Assembly: GCF_000718165.1 (NCBI RefSeq)
Contig: NZ_JOEY01000022.1
Location: 1-64,000, forward strand
DNA length: 64,000 nucleotides
Direction: 5' to 3'
DNA from: Streptomyces fulvoviolaceus
GTDB taxonomy: Bacteria > Actinomycetota > Actinomycetes > Streptomycetales > Streptomycetaceae
The notes beneath the pieces are model-generated. The model was not told where the DNA came from. It did no database searches and saw only the letters and a list, made by a program, of their open reading frames with translations. This document shows positions 18,521-26,926 of this stretch, in pieces (position 1 is the stretch's first letter; the number at the start of each line of letters is the position of its first letter). The position numbers and the translations under genes were made by a program.

Positions 18521-19401
18521 CGACGACCGCTGTTCCGGCCAAGCGTCGGCGCCTGATGCCGCGCTGGCGAGACTACGGCCGCCCCCGCGAACTGGTCGTC
18601 CGCTACCTGCTGTTGCTCCTCGTGCTCGGCCTCACGATCGGCCCGCTGCTCTGGCAACTGCTGGCCTCCCTCAAGGGCACCAGCGAGGACGTCTTCGGGG
18701 CGAACGCCACCCTGCTGCCGCAGCACCCGACCCTCCGGGCCTACCGGACGGTCTTCGAACAGGTACCGGTGGCCGCGTACATCAAGAACAGCCTGATCGT
18801 GGTCGCCCTGTCGGTCACCAGCCAGCTGGTGTTCTCCACCACGGCCGGCTACATGCTCTCCAAGCCCGGCTGGAAAGGCCGCAAGGCGGTCTGGGTGGTC
18901 CTCGTCGCCTCGATGATGTTCCCCTTCGAGTCGATCATGGTGTCGCTGTTCCTCAGCATCCGCGACCTGGGTCTGGTCGACAGCCTGGCCGGCGTCTGGC
19001 TGCCCGGCTTCGTCGGCGCCATCAACGTCCTCCTCATGCGCGGCGCGTTCCTCTCGGTACCGCGCGAGATCGAGGACTCGGCCATGCTCGACGGCGCGAA
19101 CGAGTGGCAGCGCTTCCGGTACCTGTATCTGCCGTCCGCGTGGGGCGCGATCCTGGTGGTCGTCATCAACACCTTCATCAGCGCCTGGGACGACTTCCTC
19201 TGGCCGCTGATCGTGCTGCGCTCGGAGAGCAACATGACACTGACGCTGGGTCTGTCGCGGTTGCAGAGCTCGTCGTTCGGCTACGACCAGCGGATGGTCA
19301 TGGCCGGGTCGGTCATCTCCGTGATCCCCGTGCTGGTGCTGTTCGTGATCACGCAGCGGTGGTTCTACAAGGGGGTCTCGTCGGGGGCCGTCAAGCTCTG
19401 A
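18517..19401 (+). CDS. ABC sugar permease 2 (MalG type)
   Basis: A 294-residue permease with an EAA loop near EIEDSAMLDGANEWQRFRYL and six membrane helices. The start follows GAAGGAGG. It pairs with permease 1. Its last 11 bases overlap the end of the convergent GH3 gene, so transcripts from the two sides could interfere. Confidence 0.93.
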   Translation: MTTTAVPAKRRRLMPRWRDYGRPRELVVRYLLLLLVLGLTIGPLLWQLLASLKGTSEDVFGANATLLPQHPTLRAYRTVFEQVPVAAYIKNSLIVVALSVTSQLVFSTTAGYMLSKPGWKGRKAVWVVLVASMMFPFESIMVSLFLSIRDLGLVDSLAGVWLPGFVGAINVLLMRGAFLSVPREIEDSAMLDGANEWQRFRYLYLPSAWGAILVVVINTFISAWDDFLWPLIVLRSESNMTLTLGLSRLQSSSFGYDQRMVMAGSVISVIPVLVLFVITQRWFYKGVSSGAVKL

Positions 19402-21586
19402 GGTCCAGTACTACGGGTACTGAGGTGAGCGCTGCCCGGGCCGACTCCGCGACACGGATCTCGACGGAGTCGGCCCGGGCGTCTTCGATGGACAGGGCGA
19501 CCGTACGGCGCTCGCCCGGTGCGAGGCCGACCCCCTCGAACGCACACAGTTCGAGGGTGCGCGGCCACACGGACGTGATCAGACGCCTCAGATAGAACTG
19601 CACGACCGTACGCCCGTACCGCTCCCCGGAGTTGGTGACGTCGACGGTGACGGTCCTGCCGGAGAGTCGGGGCATGCCGTATTCGAAGCTCGTGTACGAC
19701 AGCCCGTGCCCGAAGGAGAAGAGCGGCTCGGCGCTCTCGTCCACGTAGCCGCCGTACTCGGTGTCCTTGTGGTTGTAGTAGACGGGGAGTTGGGCCACCG
19801 AGCGGGGGACGGAGACGGGGAGTCGGCCGGTCGGCTCCTTCAGGCCCAGCAGGACCTCGGCGATCGCCTCGCCGCCCCACGGGCCGGGGTACCAGGCGGT
19901 GAGCAGCGCGCCCGCCGTGTCGGGGACGACGTGCGGGCGGCCCTGGATCAGCACGACCGCCGTCGGCGTGCCGGTCGCGACGACGGCGTCCATGAGCGCG
20001 TACTGGGCGGGACCCAGCCTCAGCCCGGCGAGGTCGACGCCCTCGCCGCAGGTCATCTCCGAAACGACCGTGCGCGCGGCCCCGTTGGCGTCGAACTCGG
20101 TGTCCGGCGTACGAGCGCTGCTGCCGCCCAGCACGACCACGGCCAGGTCGGAGGCGGCGGCCGCGGCGACGGCCTCGGGGATGCCGGAGAGGTCACCGCC
20201 GGTGAGGGCACAGCCGCGGGCGTGCCGGATGTCGACGCCGGGTGGCGCGAGCCGCCGTAGGGCTTCCAGGACACTGATGCCGGAGCGCTGAGGGGCCGTG
20301 TAGTCACCCAACTGGTGGGCGGTGGTGGCCGATTGGGGTCCGAGTACGGCGATACGGGAGACGGTGGCCGGGATCGGCAGGACGCCCTTGTTGTCGAGGA
20401 GGGTGACGGCGGCCCGGGCGAGTTCCTTGCTGATCTCGCCGCCTCCGGCCGGCGCAGGCGGCGTCACGGTCTGCCGGTCGAAGAGCCCCAGCCGGAACTT
20501 GAGCCGCAGGACGCGGGCGACGGCGGCGTCGAGGACCTTCTCGTCCACCAGCCCTCGCCCGACCGCCTCCTCCAGACGCGTGAAGCCCTCGTCCCAAAGG
20601 CTCAGGTCGACACCGGAGTTGAGCGCGAGCGCGCCTGCGGAGACCGTGTCGCCGGTGATGCGGGCCAGGCGGTCCACGGCGATACCGTCCGCCATGACGA
20701 GCCCGTCGAAACCCCAGCGGTCTCTGAGGAGTTCGGTGAGCAGGGCGCGGTTGCCGCAGCACGGCATCCCGTCGACCTCGTTGTACGCGGCCATGACGGC
20801 GGCCGCTCCGGCGCGGACGCCCGCGCGGGCGGCGGGGAGATGGATCTCGTGCAGCTCCCGGAGTCCGAGCTCGGCCTCGGCGGAGTTGCGGCCGCCGACG
20901 GTGGCACCCTGCCCGGCGAAGTGCTTGAGGACGACGGGGGCCTTGTCGGCGGCGAAGAGCTCCCCCGAGCCCTGCATCCCCCGGACCAGCGCTTCCGTCA
21001 GCCTCGCCGCCAGGTACGGGTCCTCGCCGAAACACTCTTCGGTACGGCCCCAGCGGGGATCGCGGGCGATGTCGAGGGCCGAGACGAGGGCGACGTGGCC
21101 ACCGCGGGCACGCAGCTCGGCGGCGGCGTGGGCGGCGGCACGCTCGTACAGCTCGGGATCCCACGTGGCGCCGACGGCCAGATTGACCGGCAGGACCGTG
21201 CCGTCGAGCGCCATGAGGCCGTGCGGGACCTCCTCGACGAACAGGGCCGGGATGCCCAGCCGGCTCCGCTCGACGACATGCCGCTGCACCAGGTCCGCGA
21301 GGGCCGCGCCGTCCTCGGCACCGGGTCCGCTCCCGTGGTCCACGCCGGACCAGGCGTCGGCGCGCTGGAGGCCGTAGAGGGCGCCGAGTCCCTCGAAGCG
21401 CTCGGTCTCGGCGTACAGGGCCTCGGTGAGTTCGAAGGAGCCGTCGGGCGTGCGGCGGTAGGCGTCCCAGCCGTACATCCGCTGGTTGAGCTGACCGACC
21501 TTCTCGCGCAGGGTCATGCGGGCGAGCAGGTCCTGGACGCGGACGGCGACGGGGGCCGTGGGGTCGCGGTAGAGGAGGTCGTTCAT
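19391..21586 (-). CDS. GH3 beta-glycosidase (beta-glucosidase-like)
   Basis: A 731-residue GH3 enzyme with the usual N-terminal barrel (KVGQLNQRMYGW start, KHFAGQGATVGGRNSAEAE loop), the nucleophile Asp in VMADGIAVDRL, the alpha/beta sandwich (LLDNKGVLPI) and a C-terminal fibronectin-III-like domain (FSFGHGLSYTSFEYG). No signal peptide, so intracellular. The nucleophile motif reads ADG where many members have SDW. It overlaps the end of the BadF kinase gene by 4 bases on the same strand. Substrate could be a beta-glucoside, beta-xyloside or beta-GlcNAc; context favours an imported oligosaccharide. Confidence 0.92.
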   Translation of the reverse strand: MNDLLYRDPTAPVAVRVQDLLARMTLREKVGQLNQRMYGWDAYRRTPDGSFELTEALYAETERFEGLGALYGLQRADAWSGVDHGSGPGAEDGAALADLVQRHVVERSRLGIPALFVEEVPHGLMALDGTVLPVNLAVGATWDPELYERAAAHAAAELRARGGHVALVSALDIARDPRWGRTEECFGEDPYLAARLTEALVRGMQGSGELFAADKAPVVLKHFAGQGATVGGRNSAEAELGLRELHEIHLPAARAGVRAGAAAVMAAYNEVDGMPCCGNRALLTELLRDRWGFDGLVMADGIAVDRLARITGDTVSAGALALNSGVDLSLWDEGFTRLEEAVGRGLVDEKVLDAAVARVLRLKFRLGLFDRQTVTPPAPAGGGEISKELARAAVTLLDNKGVLPIPATVSRIAVLGPQSATTAHQLGDYTAPQRSGISVLEALRRLAPPGVDIRHARGCALTGGDLSGIPEAVAAAAASDLAVVVLGGSSARTPDTEFDANGAARTVVSEMTCGEGVDLAGLRLGPAQYALMDAVVATGTPTAVVLIQGRPHVVPDTAGALLTAWYPGPWGGEAIAEVLLGLKEPTGRLPVSVPRSVAQLPVYYNHKDTEYGGYVDESAEPLFSFGHGLSYTSFEYGMPRLSGRTVTVDVTNSGERYGRTVVQFYLRRLITSVWPRTLELCAFEGVGLAPGERRTVALSIEDARADSVEIRVAESARAALTSVPVVLDLRA

Positions 21587-22596
21587 CGGCTGCGACCTCC
21601 GTAGGAGAGACGGGCGAGGGCCACGGCGCCCCGGCAGCCGTCCGCCACCCAGTCGAGGGTCAGGCCGAGGGTGTGGAGCCGGGAGGTCAGGGGGGTCGTG
21701 AGGGGGCCCTCGGGGCCGAGGAGGCCGCCGGTGGCGACGATCCGTTCGCTCTCCTGAGGGTTCAACGCCCTTACGGTCTCGGCGAGTCGGTCCGCCGCCT
21801 CGTCGAGGATCGCCTCCGCGACGGCGTCCTTGTCCCGCGCCGCCTCGGCCACCAGCGGGGCGAACCGGGCGAGCCGGATGGGCGGTTCGGCCATGACGGC
21901 GGGGAGGAGGTGCATGCGGTAGGCCTCGCGCCGAGCCCGGGTCCAGTCGTCGTACGGCAATACGTCACCCGGGAGTCCCAGCGCCCGCCCGACCGCGTCC
22001 GCGAGGACCGTCTCCGGCCCCCGCCCGTCCGCCATCCGCAGCGCCGCCCGGACCGCCGCGCGCCCGATCCAGAAGCCGCTGCCGTCGTCACCGAGGAGCC
22101 AGCCGTCGCCGTCCACGGTTGTCGTGGCGCGACGGTCGGTGATGCGCATCGCGACCGCGCCGGTGCCGGCGACCAGAGCGAGGCCGTCGGCGGGAGCGCC
22201 GGGGGCGGAGGCGAAGGCGGCCTCGATGTCGCTGCAGATGACCGGGGACGGAGTCACGATGCCCAGGCGCCGCAGTGCGTCGGCGAGGGCGGCACGGGCG
22301 TTGACGTGCCCCGGCTCGTCCGGTGAGGCGGCCGTGGCGCCCGCGAAACCACCGGCGACCGCGACCACCCTGCCGCGCGCGGACTCCGGCACCGCCGCGG
22401 CGACGGCCTCCGTGAGGTGCTCGGTGAGCTGCGGCACCGGCACGGTCAGGGCGTTGCCCGGCCCGGCGGCGCCCTCGCCCAGCGGCCGGCCGTCCGCGGC
22501 GGCGGCGGCGAGCACGGCGCGGGTACGGGTGCCGCCGGCGTCGAGGCCGACGACGAGTTCCGCTCCGCCGGAATCCTGGTTCAAATCGCTATTCAT
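21583..22596 (-). CDS. BadF/BadG/BcrA-type ATPase, likely N-acetylglucosamine kinase
   Basis: A 337-residue ASKHA-fold kinase. The phosphate-1 loop GLDAGGTRTRAV sits close to the N-terminus, and GDDGSGFWIG and ATGGLLGPEGPL follow the GlcNAc kinase pattern. It would phosphorylate amino sugars released by GH84 or GH3 to GlcNAc-6P, feeding the SIS enzyme and perhaps the RpiR sensor. I chose ATG 22596, but no strong ribosome site precedes it and a regulatory element lies just downstream; ATG 22620 is possible. First gene of the minus operon with GH3. Confidence 0.87.
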   Translation of the reverse strand: MNSDLNQDSGGAELVVGLDAGGTRTRAVLAAAAADGRPLGEGAAGPGNALTVPVPQLTEHLTEAVAAAVPESARGRVVAVAGGFAGATAASPDEPGHVNARAALADALRRLGIVTPSPVICSDIEAAFASAPGAPADGLALVAGTGAVAMRITDRRATTTVDGDGWLLGDDGSGFWIGRAAVRAALRMADGRGPETVLADAVGRALGLPGDVLPYDDWTRARREAYRMHLLPAVMAEPPIRLARFAPLVAEAARDKDAVAEAILDEAADRLAETVRALNPQESERIVATGGLLGPEGPLTTPLTSRLHTLGLTLDWVADGCRGAVALARLSYGGRSR

Positions 22597-22616
22597 TACC
22601 GACCATGGTGGTTGAT
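22576..22616. promoter_or_regulatory. Putative operators at the kinase/GH5 divergon
   Basis: CTGGTTCAAATC (22576-22587) is the exact reverse complement of the element at 16077, and TGGTTGAT lies at 22609-22616. The first falls within the opening codons of the kinase if ATG 22596 is used. Such a location could block early elongation or initiation. Confidence 0.45.
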
Positions 22617-22673
22617 ACATTCAGCGAGGACAAGCCCCGTCTTGGGGACTGACCCCGCCCCGAGGAGGATCCC

Positions 22674-23879
22674 ATCCCTACGCTCCGCTTCGGCGTCAAC
22701 TACACGCCCCGCCGCGGCTGGTTCCACTCGTGGCACGACTTCGACCCGGCGCACGCGCGTGAGGACCTCGCGCAGATAGCCGGGCTCGGGCTCGACCACG
22801 TCCGGGTCTTCCACCTGTGGCCGCTGCTCCAGCCCAACCGCACGCTCCTGCGCACCACCGCCGTCGACCAGCTGGTGCACCTGGTCGACCTGGCGGGCGA
22901 GGCGGGTCTCGACGTCCTCGTGGACGGCGTACAGGGCCATCTGTCGAGCTTCGACTTCTACCCGGAGTGGACCCGCAGCTGGCACCACCGCAACGTGTTC
23001 ACCGACCCGGAGACCATCGAGGCCCAGGCGGAACTCCTGCGCACCCTCGGCCACGCCCTCGCCGACCGCCCCAACCTCATCGGCCTGCAGCTGGGCAACG
23101 AGCTCAACAACCTGGTCGAGCACAACCCGGTGTCGGTGGCCGAGGTCGACCATTACCTGGACACACTGCTGGCCGCCGCCCGGTCCGGACTGGGTGAGCA
23201 CGGCCTGGTCACGCACTCCGCCTACGACGCCGCCTGGTACGGCGACGACCACCCGTTCACCCCCGAGGCCTCGGCCCGCAAGGGCGATCTGACCACCGTC
23301 CACCCCTGGGTGTTCTCCGGCGGCTGCGCCAGCCGCTACGGCCCCCGCTCCCCGCAGGTCCTGCACCTCGCCGAGTACGGCACGGAGCTCGCCAAGGCGT
23401 ACGCCGCCGACGCGTCCCGGCCGGTCTGGGTCCAGGAGACGGGCGCGCCCGAACCGCACATCCCGGCGGCGGACGCGCCGGAGTTCGCGCGGGCGACCGT
23501 GCGCAACGCGGCCGAGTGCGAGGGGCTGTGGGGCGTGACGTGGTGGTGCTCCCACGACGTGGACCGCTCCCTGGCCGACTACCCGGAACTCGAGTACACG
23601 CTGGGCCTGTTCGACTCGTCCGGCCGCCCCAAGCCGATCGCCGAGGCGTTCGCGGAGGCCATCGCCGAGCCCCACTCCCCCCGGCCACGCGACACCGCCC
23701 TGGTCCTGGACTGCACCCCGGCCACCCGATCCGTTTCGGGTCCGGGCGGCGCGTTCTTCGAGGCATGGATGCGGCTGCGGACGGAGGGGGTCCGCCCGGC
23801 GGTGGTGCTGGCGTCGCGGGCGGAGGACGCGGGGTATCTGGCAGAGCGGGGGATCAAGGAGCTCGTACAAGTGCCGTGA
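22674..23879 (+). CDS. GH5-like glycoside hydrolase with apparent ATC start codon
   Basis: A barrel hydrolase whose family-like sequence (TLRFGVNYTPRRGWFHSWHDF) begins directly at an ATC at 22674. A strong GAGGAGGA (22662-22669) lies before it, and an in-frame stop lies upstream at 22650-22652. No ATG, GTG or TTG is available there; the next GTG (22875) would delete the first strands. The acid/base Glu is in LQLGNELNN and the nucleophile Glu in VWVQETGAPEP. No signal peptide. About 401 residues if ATC is used. Possible roles: beta-mannosidase or endo-glycosidase on N-glycan-like cores (inference). The ATC may be a mutation, a sequencing error or a rare start. Confidence 0.8.
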   Translation: MPTLRFGVNYTPRRGWFHSWHDFDPAHAREDLAQIAGLGLDHVRVFHLWPLLQPNRTLLRTTAVDQLVHLVDLAGEAGLDVLVDGVQGHLSSFDFYPEWTRSWHHRNVFTDPETIEAQAELLRTLGHALADRPNLIGLQLGNELNNLVEHNPVSVAEVDHYLDTLLAAARSGLGEHGLVTHSAYDAAWYGDDHPFTPEASARKGDLTTVHPWVFSGGCASRYGPRSPQVLHLAEYGTELAKAYAADASRPVWVQETGAPEPHIPAADAPEFARATVRNAAECEGLWGVTWWCSHDVDRSLADYPELEYTLGLFDSSGRPKPIAEAFAEAIAEPHSPRPRDTALVLDCTPATRSVSGPGGAFFEAWMRLRTEGVRPAVVLASRAEDAGYLAERGIKELVQVP

Positions 23880-23885
23880 GCTACC

Positions 23886-23938
23886 GCGCCCCTTTAGGGG
23901 CGCGGGGAACTGCGCGACCAGCCACAGCGGACCCGCAG
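23886..23938 (+). repeat. Interspersed palindromic repeat, copy 4 (short form)
   Basis: The perfect hairpin GCGCCCCTTTAGGGGCGC is followed by GGGGAACTGCGCGACCAGCC and ends CCCGCAG. It starts 7 bases after the GH5 stop and separates it from a convergent GH3 gene, fitting a shared terminator or transcript-protecting stem. Confidence 0.85.
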
Positions 23939-23963
23939 TCGACGCACCGGCCTCGCGGAGCGC

Positions 23964-25448
23964 TTAGGTCCCTACCAGCGCTTCCGCGACCGCCCGCAGA
24001 TTCGCCCGCCCGCGTCCATAGGCGCACAGGTCACCACCCTCCGGCAACCCCGTGTCGACACGTATCGCATCCGGCCGCCGAGCCAGCAACGCATCCCGCA
24101 GCCGCGCCTGCCAGGAATGCAGCCCGGCGTCGCAGGTGGCGACGACCAGCGGCCGGGCCCGACGCAGGATCCCGTCGACGAGGGCGGCGGGATCCGCCGG
24201 CTCCCCGGCGACCGCCGTGCCCACGGCCGTCGGATCAAGCGCACGGACCTCGGTCAGCAGATCCTCGCCGCCCCAGTTGAGCGCGGGGTGCGGCGGCGGA
24301 AAAAGGTCGACGACATGGGCGCCCCGCACAGCAGGCGGCACGCCCCCGCTCCGTACGGCCCGGCGTGCGGCCTCCAGCCCGGCGTCCGCGTCCCACTCGG
24401 CGACCGTCGCGGCCGAGGTCGCGTACCGCTCGGCGAGCCGCTGCACGCGCCCCGCCGCCTCCCGCACCCGATCCTCGGCCAGCACGTCGGAGCGGAGCGC
24501 GTCGAGGACCGCGTCCCGGCAGGCCAGCGTGACCTCCAGTTCCGGTACGGCGACGATGACCTGGTCGGCCCCCGCGGCCAGCGCGATCCGGGCCCCGGCC
24601 GCCTCGCCGTAGCGGTCGGCGATCGCCTTCATCTCCAGGGCGTCGGTGACCAGGACGCCGTCGAAGCCGAGGTCGTGCCGGAGCAGGTCGCCGAGGATGC
24701 GGCGGCTGAGGGTGGCGGGGCGGTTGGCGTCCAGCGCCGGGAAGACGACATGGGCGCTCATCAGCATCGGCACGCCCGCGGCGACGGCCGCGCGGAACGG
24801 TTCGAGGTCGGTGAGGAGTTCGTCGTACGGCCGCGGGTCGACCGCGATGCCGTGGTGGCTGTCGGTGTCGGTGCCGCCGTGGCCCGGGAAGTGCTTGGCA
24901 CAGGAGGCGATGCCGCGCGCCTCGGTGGCGGTGATCCAGGCGCGCAGATGCCGGGAGGCCAGGTCGGGTTCGGCACCGAAGGAGCGGGTGCGCACGATCG
25001 GGTTGCGCGGGAGGTGCTGGAGGTCGGCGACGGGGGCGTAGGACGCGGTGATGCCGAGGGTGGCCAGGTGCCCGGCGAGCGCGTCGGCGCAGCGGGCGGT
25101 GAGCGCGGGATCGTCGGCGACACCGAGGGCGTACGAGCCGGGAACCTCCGGCGCGCCGGCGCCCACCAGGTGTCCGATGCCACCGCCCTCGTTGTCGATG
25201 CCGACCAGCAGATCGGGCCGGATCGCCCGCAGGGCATCGGTGAGCTCACGGACCTGCTCCGCGTCACGCACGTTGCGGGTGAACAGGATGACCCCACCGA
25301 GGCCCCGGTCGACGAGCCGCTTCAGGGTGTCGGGGAACGTCGTGGTGCCGTCGAAACCGGCGACGAGGCAGCGGTGGACCGCCTCGTCCAGGTCGGAGGG
25401 GAGTACCGAACCGGCGGACATGTGTACGGAGTGGGTCACCCTCGTCAT
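23964..25448 (-). CDS. GH3 beta-N-acetylhexosaminidase (NagZ-like)
   Basis: A 494-residue enzyme with the NagZ signature KHFPGHGGTDTDSHHG (185-200), where the flexible-loop His acts as acid/base, and nucleophile Asp269 in VLVTDALEM. The N-terminal LGGVILFTRNV and the VGIDNEGGG loop also match. A C-terminal extension of about 170 residues is longer than E. coli NagZ but common in actinobacteria. No signal peptide. It would remove beta-GlcNAc from muropeptides or glycan fragments. An alternative GTG three codons downstream (25439) has better spacing from AGAGGA. Confidence 0.92.
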   Translation of the reverse strand: MTRVTHSVHMSAGSVLPSDLDEAVHRCLVAGFDGTTTFPDTLKRLVDRGLGGVILFTRNVRDAEQVRELTDALRAIRPDLLVGIDNEGGGIGHLVGAGAPEVPGSYALGVADDPALTARCADALAGHLATLGITASYAPVADLQHLPRNPIVRTRSFGAEPDLASRHLRAWITATEARGIASCAKHFPGHGGTDTDSHHGIAVDPRPYDELLTDLEPFRAAVAAGVPMLMSAHVVFPALDANRPATLSRRILGDLLRHDLGFDGVLVTDALEMKAIADRYGEAAGARIALAAGADQVIVAVPELEVTLACRDAVLDALRSDVLAEDRVREAAGRVQRLAERYATSAATVAEWDADAGLEAARRAVRSGGVPPAVRGAHVVDLFPPPHPALNWGGEDLLTEVRALDPTAVGTAVAGEPADPAALVDGILRRARPLVVATCDAGLHSWQARLRDALLARRPDAIRVDTGLPEGGDLCAYGRGRANLRAVAEALVGT

Positions 25449-25480
25449 CCTCTGGATCGTTCAGCCAAAAGTCAATATCT

Positions 25481-25499
25481 TGACGGTTCATCGATTCAG
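25481..25499. promoter_or_regulatory. Possible operator upstream of the NagZ-like gene
   Basis: TGACGGTTCATCGATTCAG lies upstream of the minus-strand start. Its reverse complement carries CTGAATCG and ATGAACCG, a degenerate version of the TTGAAYCA element of this locus. Weak evidence taken alone. Confidence 0.3.
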
Positions 25500-25623
25500 T
25501 GACGGGGTGGGGCAGGACACCGCCGCTTGCCGATCTCCGGTACAGGGAAAGGTTCGCAAGTAGCGGCGACTTGTTCGAATAAGAGGCGCCCTGCCCTGCT
25601 CATGGGTATGGCAGAGTCTCTCC

Positions 25624-26505
25624 ATGCTCCCCCAGCACTCCGTCCCCCTCCCCCCCTTCGTCGACCTGAGGCCGATCGGCAGGTGCAATTTGAGCTGCCC
25701 TTTTTGCTTCGGCCCGCGGCATGAAGTCCCTTCCATGTCCCGGGAGGACGCGCTGAGAATCGCCTCCGTGCTGCGTCAGGCCAATGTCCGGGGTGTGGTT
25801 GTCTCCGGTGGCGAACCGACGCTTCTTCCATACCTGCCGGAGCTCGTGGAGGAATTGCGTAAGCCCTTGCCGGGGGGAGGCCGAATGCGTGTGGTGCTCA
25901 GCACGAATGGTCTGGCGCCACACCCCACGATGAAACGAATCCTTCCCCACCTTTCATGGCTGGCACTTCCCTTGGAATCTGCCGACGCAGAGGAGCACAA
26001 GGCACTCAGAACCGGCGTCGCACCACATCGGGACAAGGCTCTCGATCTGTTGCGGGAAGTGCGCAAGAATCACCGTTACGTGCAGGTGAAGCTCGGGACC
26101 GTGGTCACCAGGGTCAACTCCGCAGGGGCTCCGCGCGTCCTCGATCTCATCGAGGACCGCAAGTGGCTCCCCGACGTCTGGAAGGTCTACCAGATGTCGG
26201 AGACCAACTATGGGGCGGACAACAAGGATTGGCTCTCGCTCGGGAACGATGAATTCGAGCAGGTGGTCAAGAAATGCCGAGCTGCCGCCAAGAATCGGAG
26301 TGTCAAATTGCGCGTCTACCGCAATTCCACTCGGGCGGGAAGCTATTTCTTCATCGACCCCGACTGCCAGGTCGTCGTCATCGACGAAACGGGAGAGCGC
26401 CGGCTCGGGAACTTCTTTTCGCTGCTCGCCCAGGACAACCCCGAACCGCTGGTACTGCCCGAGCGGAACGCCGAGAACTTCCTGGAAACGTATCCGGATC
26501 AGTGA
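25624..26505 (+). CDS. Viperin-like radical SAM enzyme
   Basis: A 293-residue radical SAM protein. CX3CX2C at Cys21, Cys25, Cys28 ([10 protein letters not shown]) binds the 4Fe-4S cluster, and SGGEP at 61-65 binds SAM. Beyond the core, WKVYQM (186-191), the NDEFEQVV stretch and GSYFFIDPD (239-247) fall in the same order as WKVFQ, GDEEFERF and DSYLILDE in vertebrate viperin as I remember it. Prokaryotic viperins make ddh-nucleotides as antiviral chain terminators. The gene's base composition is visibly lower in GC than its neighbours, suggesting transfer. The next gene, 10 bases on, is a NUDIX hydrolase. It could instead be another MoaA-like radical SAM maturase. Confidence 0.65.
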   Translation: MLPQHSVPLPPFVDLRPIGRCNLSCPFCFGPRHEVPSMSREDALRIASVLRQANVRGVVVSGGEPTLLPYLPELVEELRKPLPGGGRMRVVLSTNGLAPHPTMKRILPHLSWLALPLESADAEEHKALRTGVAPHRDKALDLLREVRKNHRYVQVKLGTVVTRVNSAGAPRVLDLIEDRKWLPDVWKVYQMSETNYGADNKDWLSLGNDEFEQVVKKCRAAAKNRSVKLRVYRNSTRAGSYFFIDPDCQVVVIDETGERRLGNFFSLLAQDNPEPLVLPERNAENFLETYPDQ

Positions 26506-26515
26506 GGAGTGCACG

Positions 26516-26926
26516 ATGACAGAACACGTACGGGTAGGAGTACAGGCGATCGTCCGCTCGGGCGACCGTGTTCTGCTCGGCCTGCGGGCCAACACCTTCG
26601 GGCACGGCACCTGGGGGCTGCCGGGCGGTCATCTCGAGCTGGGCGAGTCGCTGACCGGCGCGGCTGTCCGCGAACTGGCAGAGGAGACGGGGGCCCAGGC
26701 CCTCGCCGCACGAGTGGTCTGTGTGACGGACCCGGACCCCGAGGCCAACCACCACATGCAGATCGGCGTGGAAGTCACGGACTACACGGGCGATATCAGC
26801 GTGCGGGAACCCGAGAAGTGCGAGCGCTGGCAGTTCTGGCCGCTCGACGACCTGCCCGAATCGCTCTTCGTCGGATCCGCGCCGGTTCTGCGCCGCATCA
26901 GGAACGGGGAACGTCTCCCTTCCTGA
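26516..26926 (+). CDS. NUDIX hydrolase, NUDT15/MutT-like
   Basis: A 136-residue NUDIX protein with a perfect box: G38, E44, then REL (52-54), EE (56-57) and G59. The [15 protein letters not shown] segment resembles the NUDT15/MTH2 branch that hydrolyses nucleoside triphosphates. Its ribosome site (GAGGAG, 26504-26509) overlaps the stop of the radical SAM gene, so the two are translationally coupled. In a viperin-like module it might hydrolyse modified NTPs, for self-protection or processing. That role is inference. Its last 29 bases overlap the convergent gene. Confidence 0.88.
   Translation: MTEHVRVGVQAIVRSGDRVLLGLRANTFGHGTWGLPGGHLELGESLTGAAVRELAEETGAQALAARVVCVTDPDPEANHHMQIGVEVTDYTGDISVREPEKCERWQFWPLDDLPESLFVGSAPVLRRIRNGERLPS

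Noticed and set aside
20315..21604. A 429-codon plus-strand frame opposite the GH3 gene
   Set aside because: It is antisense to a complete GH3 with all motifs; its composition is that of an out-of-frame GC-rich shadow.
5993..25499. DasR operators in the glycan locus
   Set aside because: I looked for the ACTGGTCTAGACCAGT-type dyad; the promoters instead carry TTGAAYCA-like elements.
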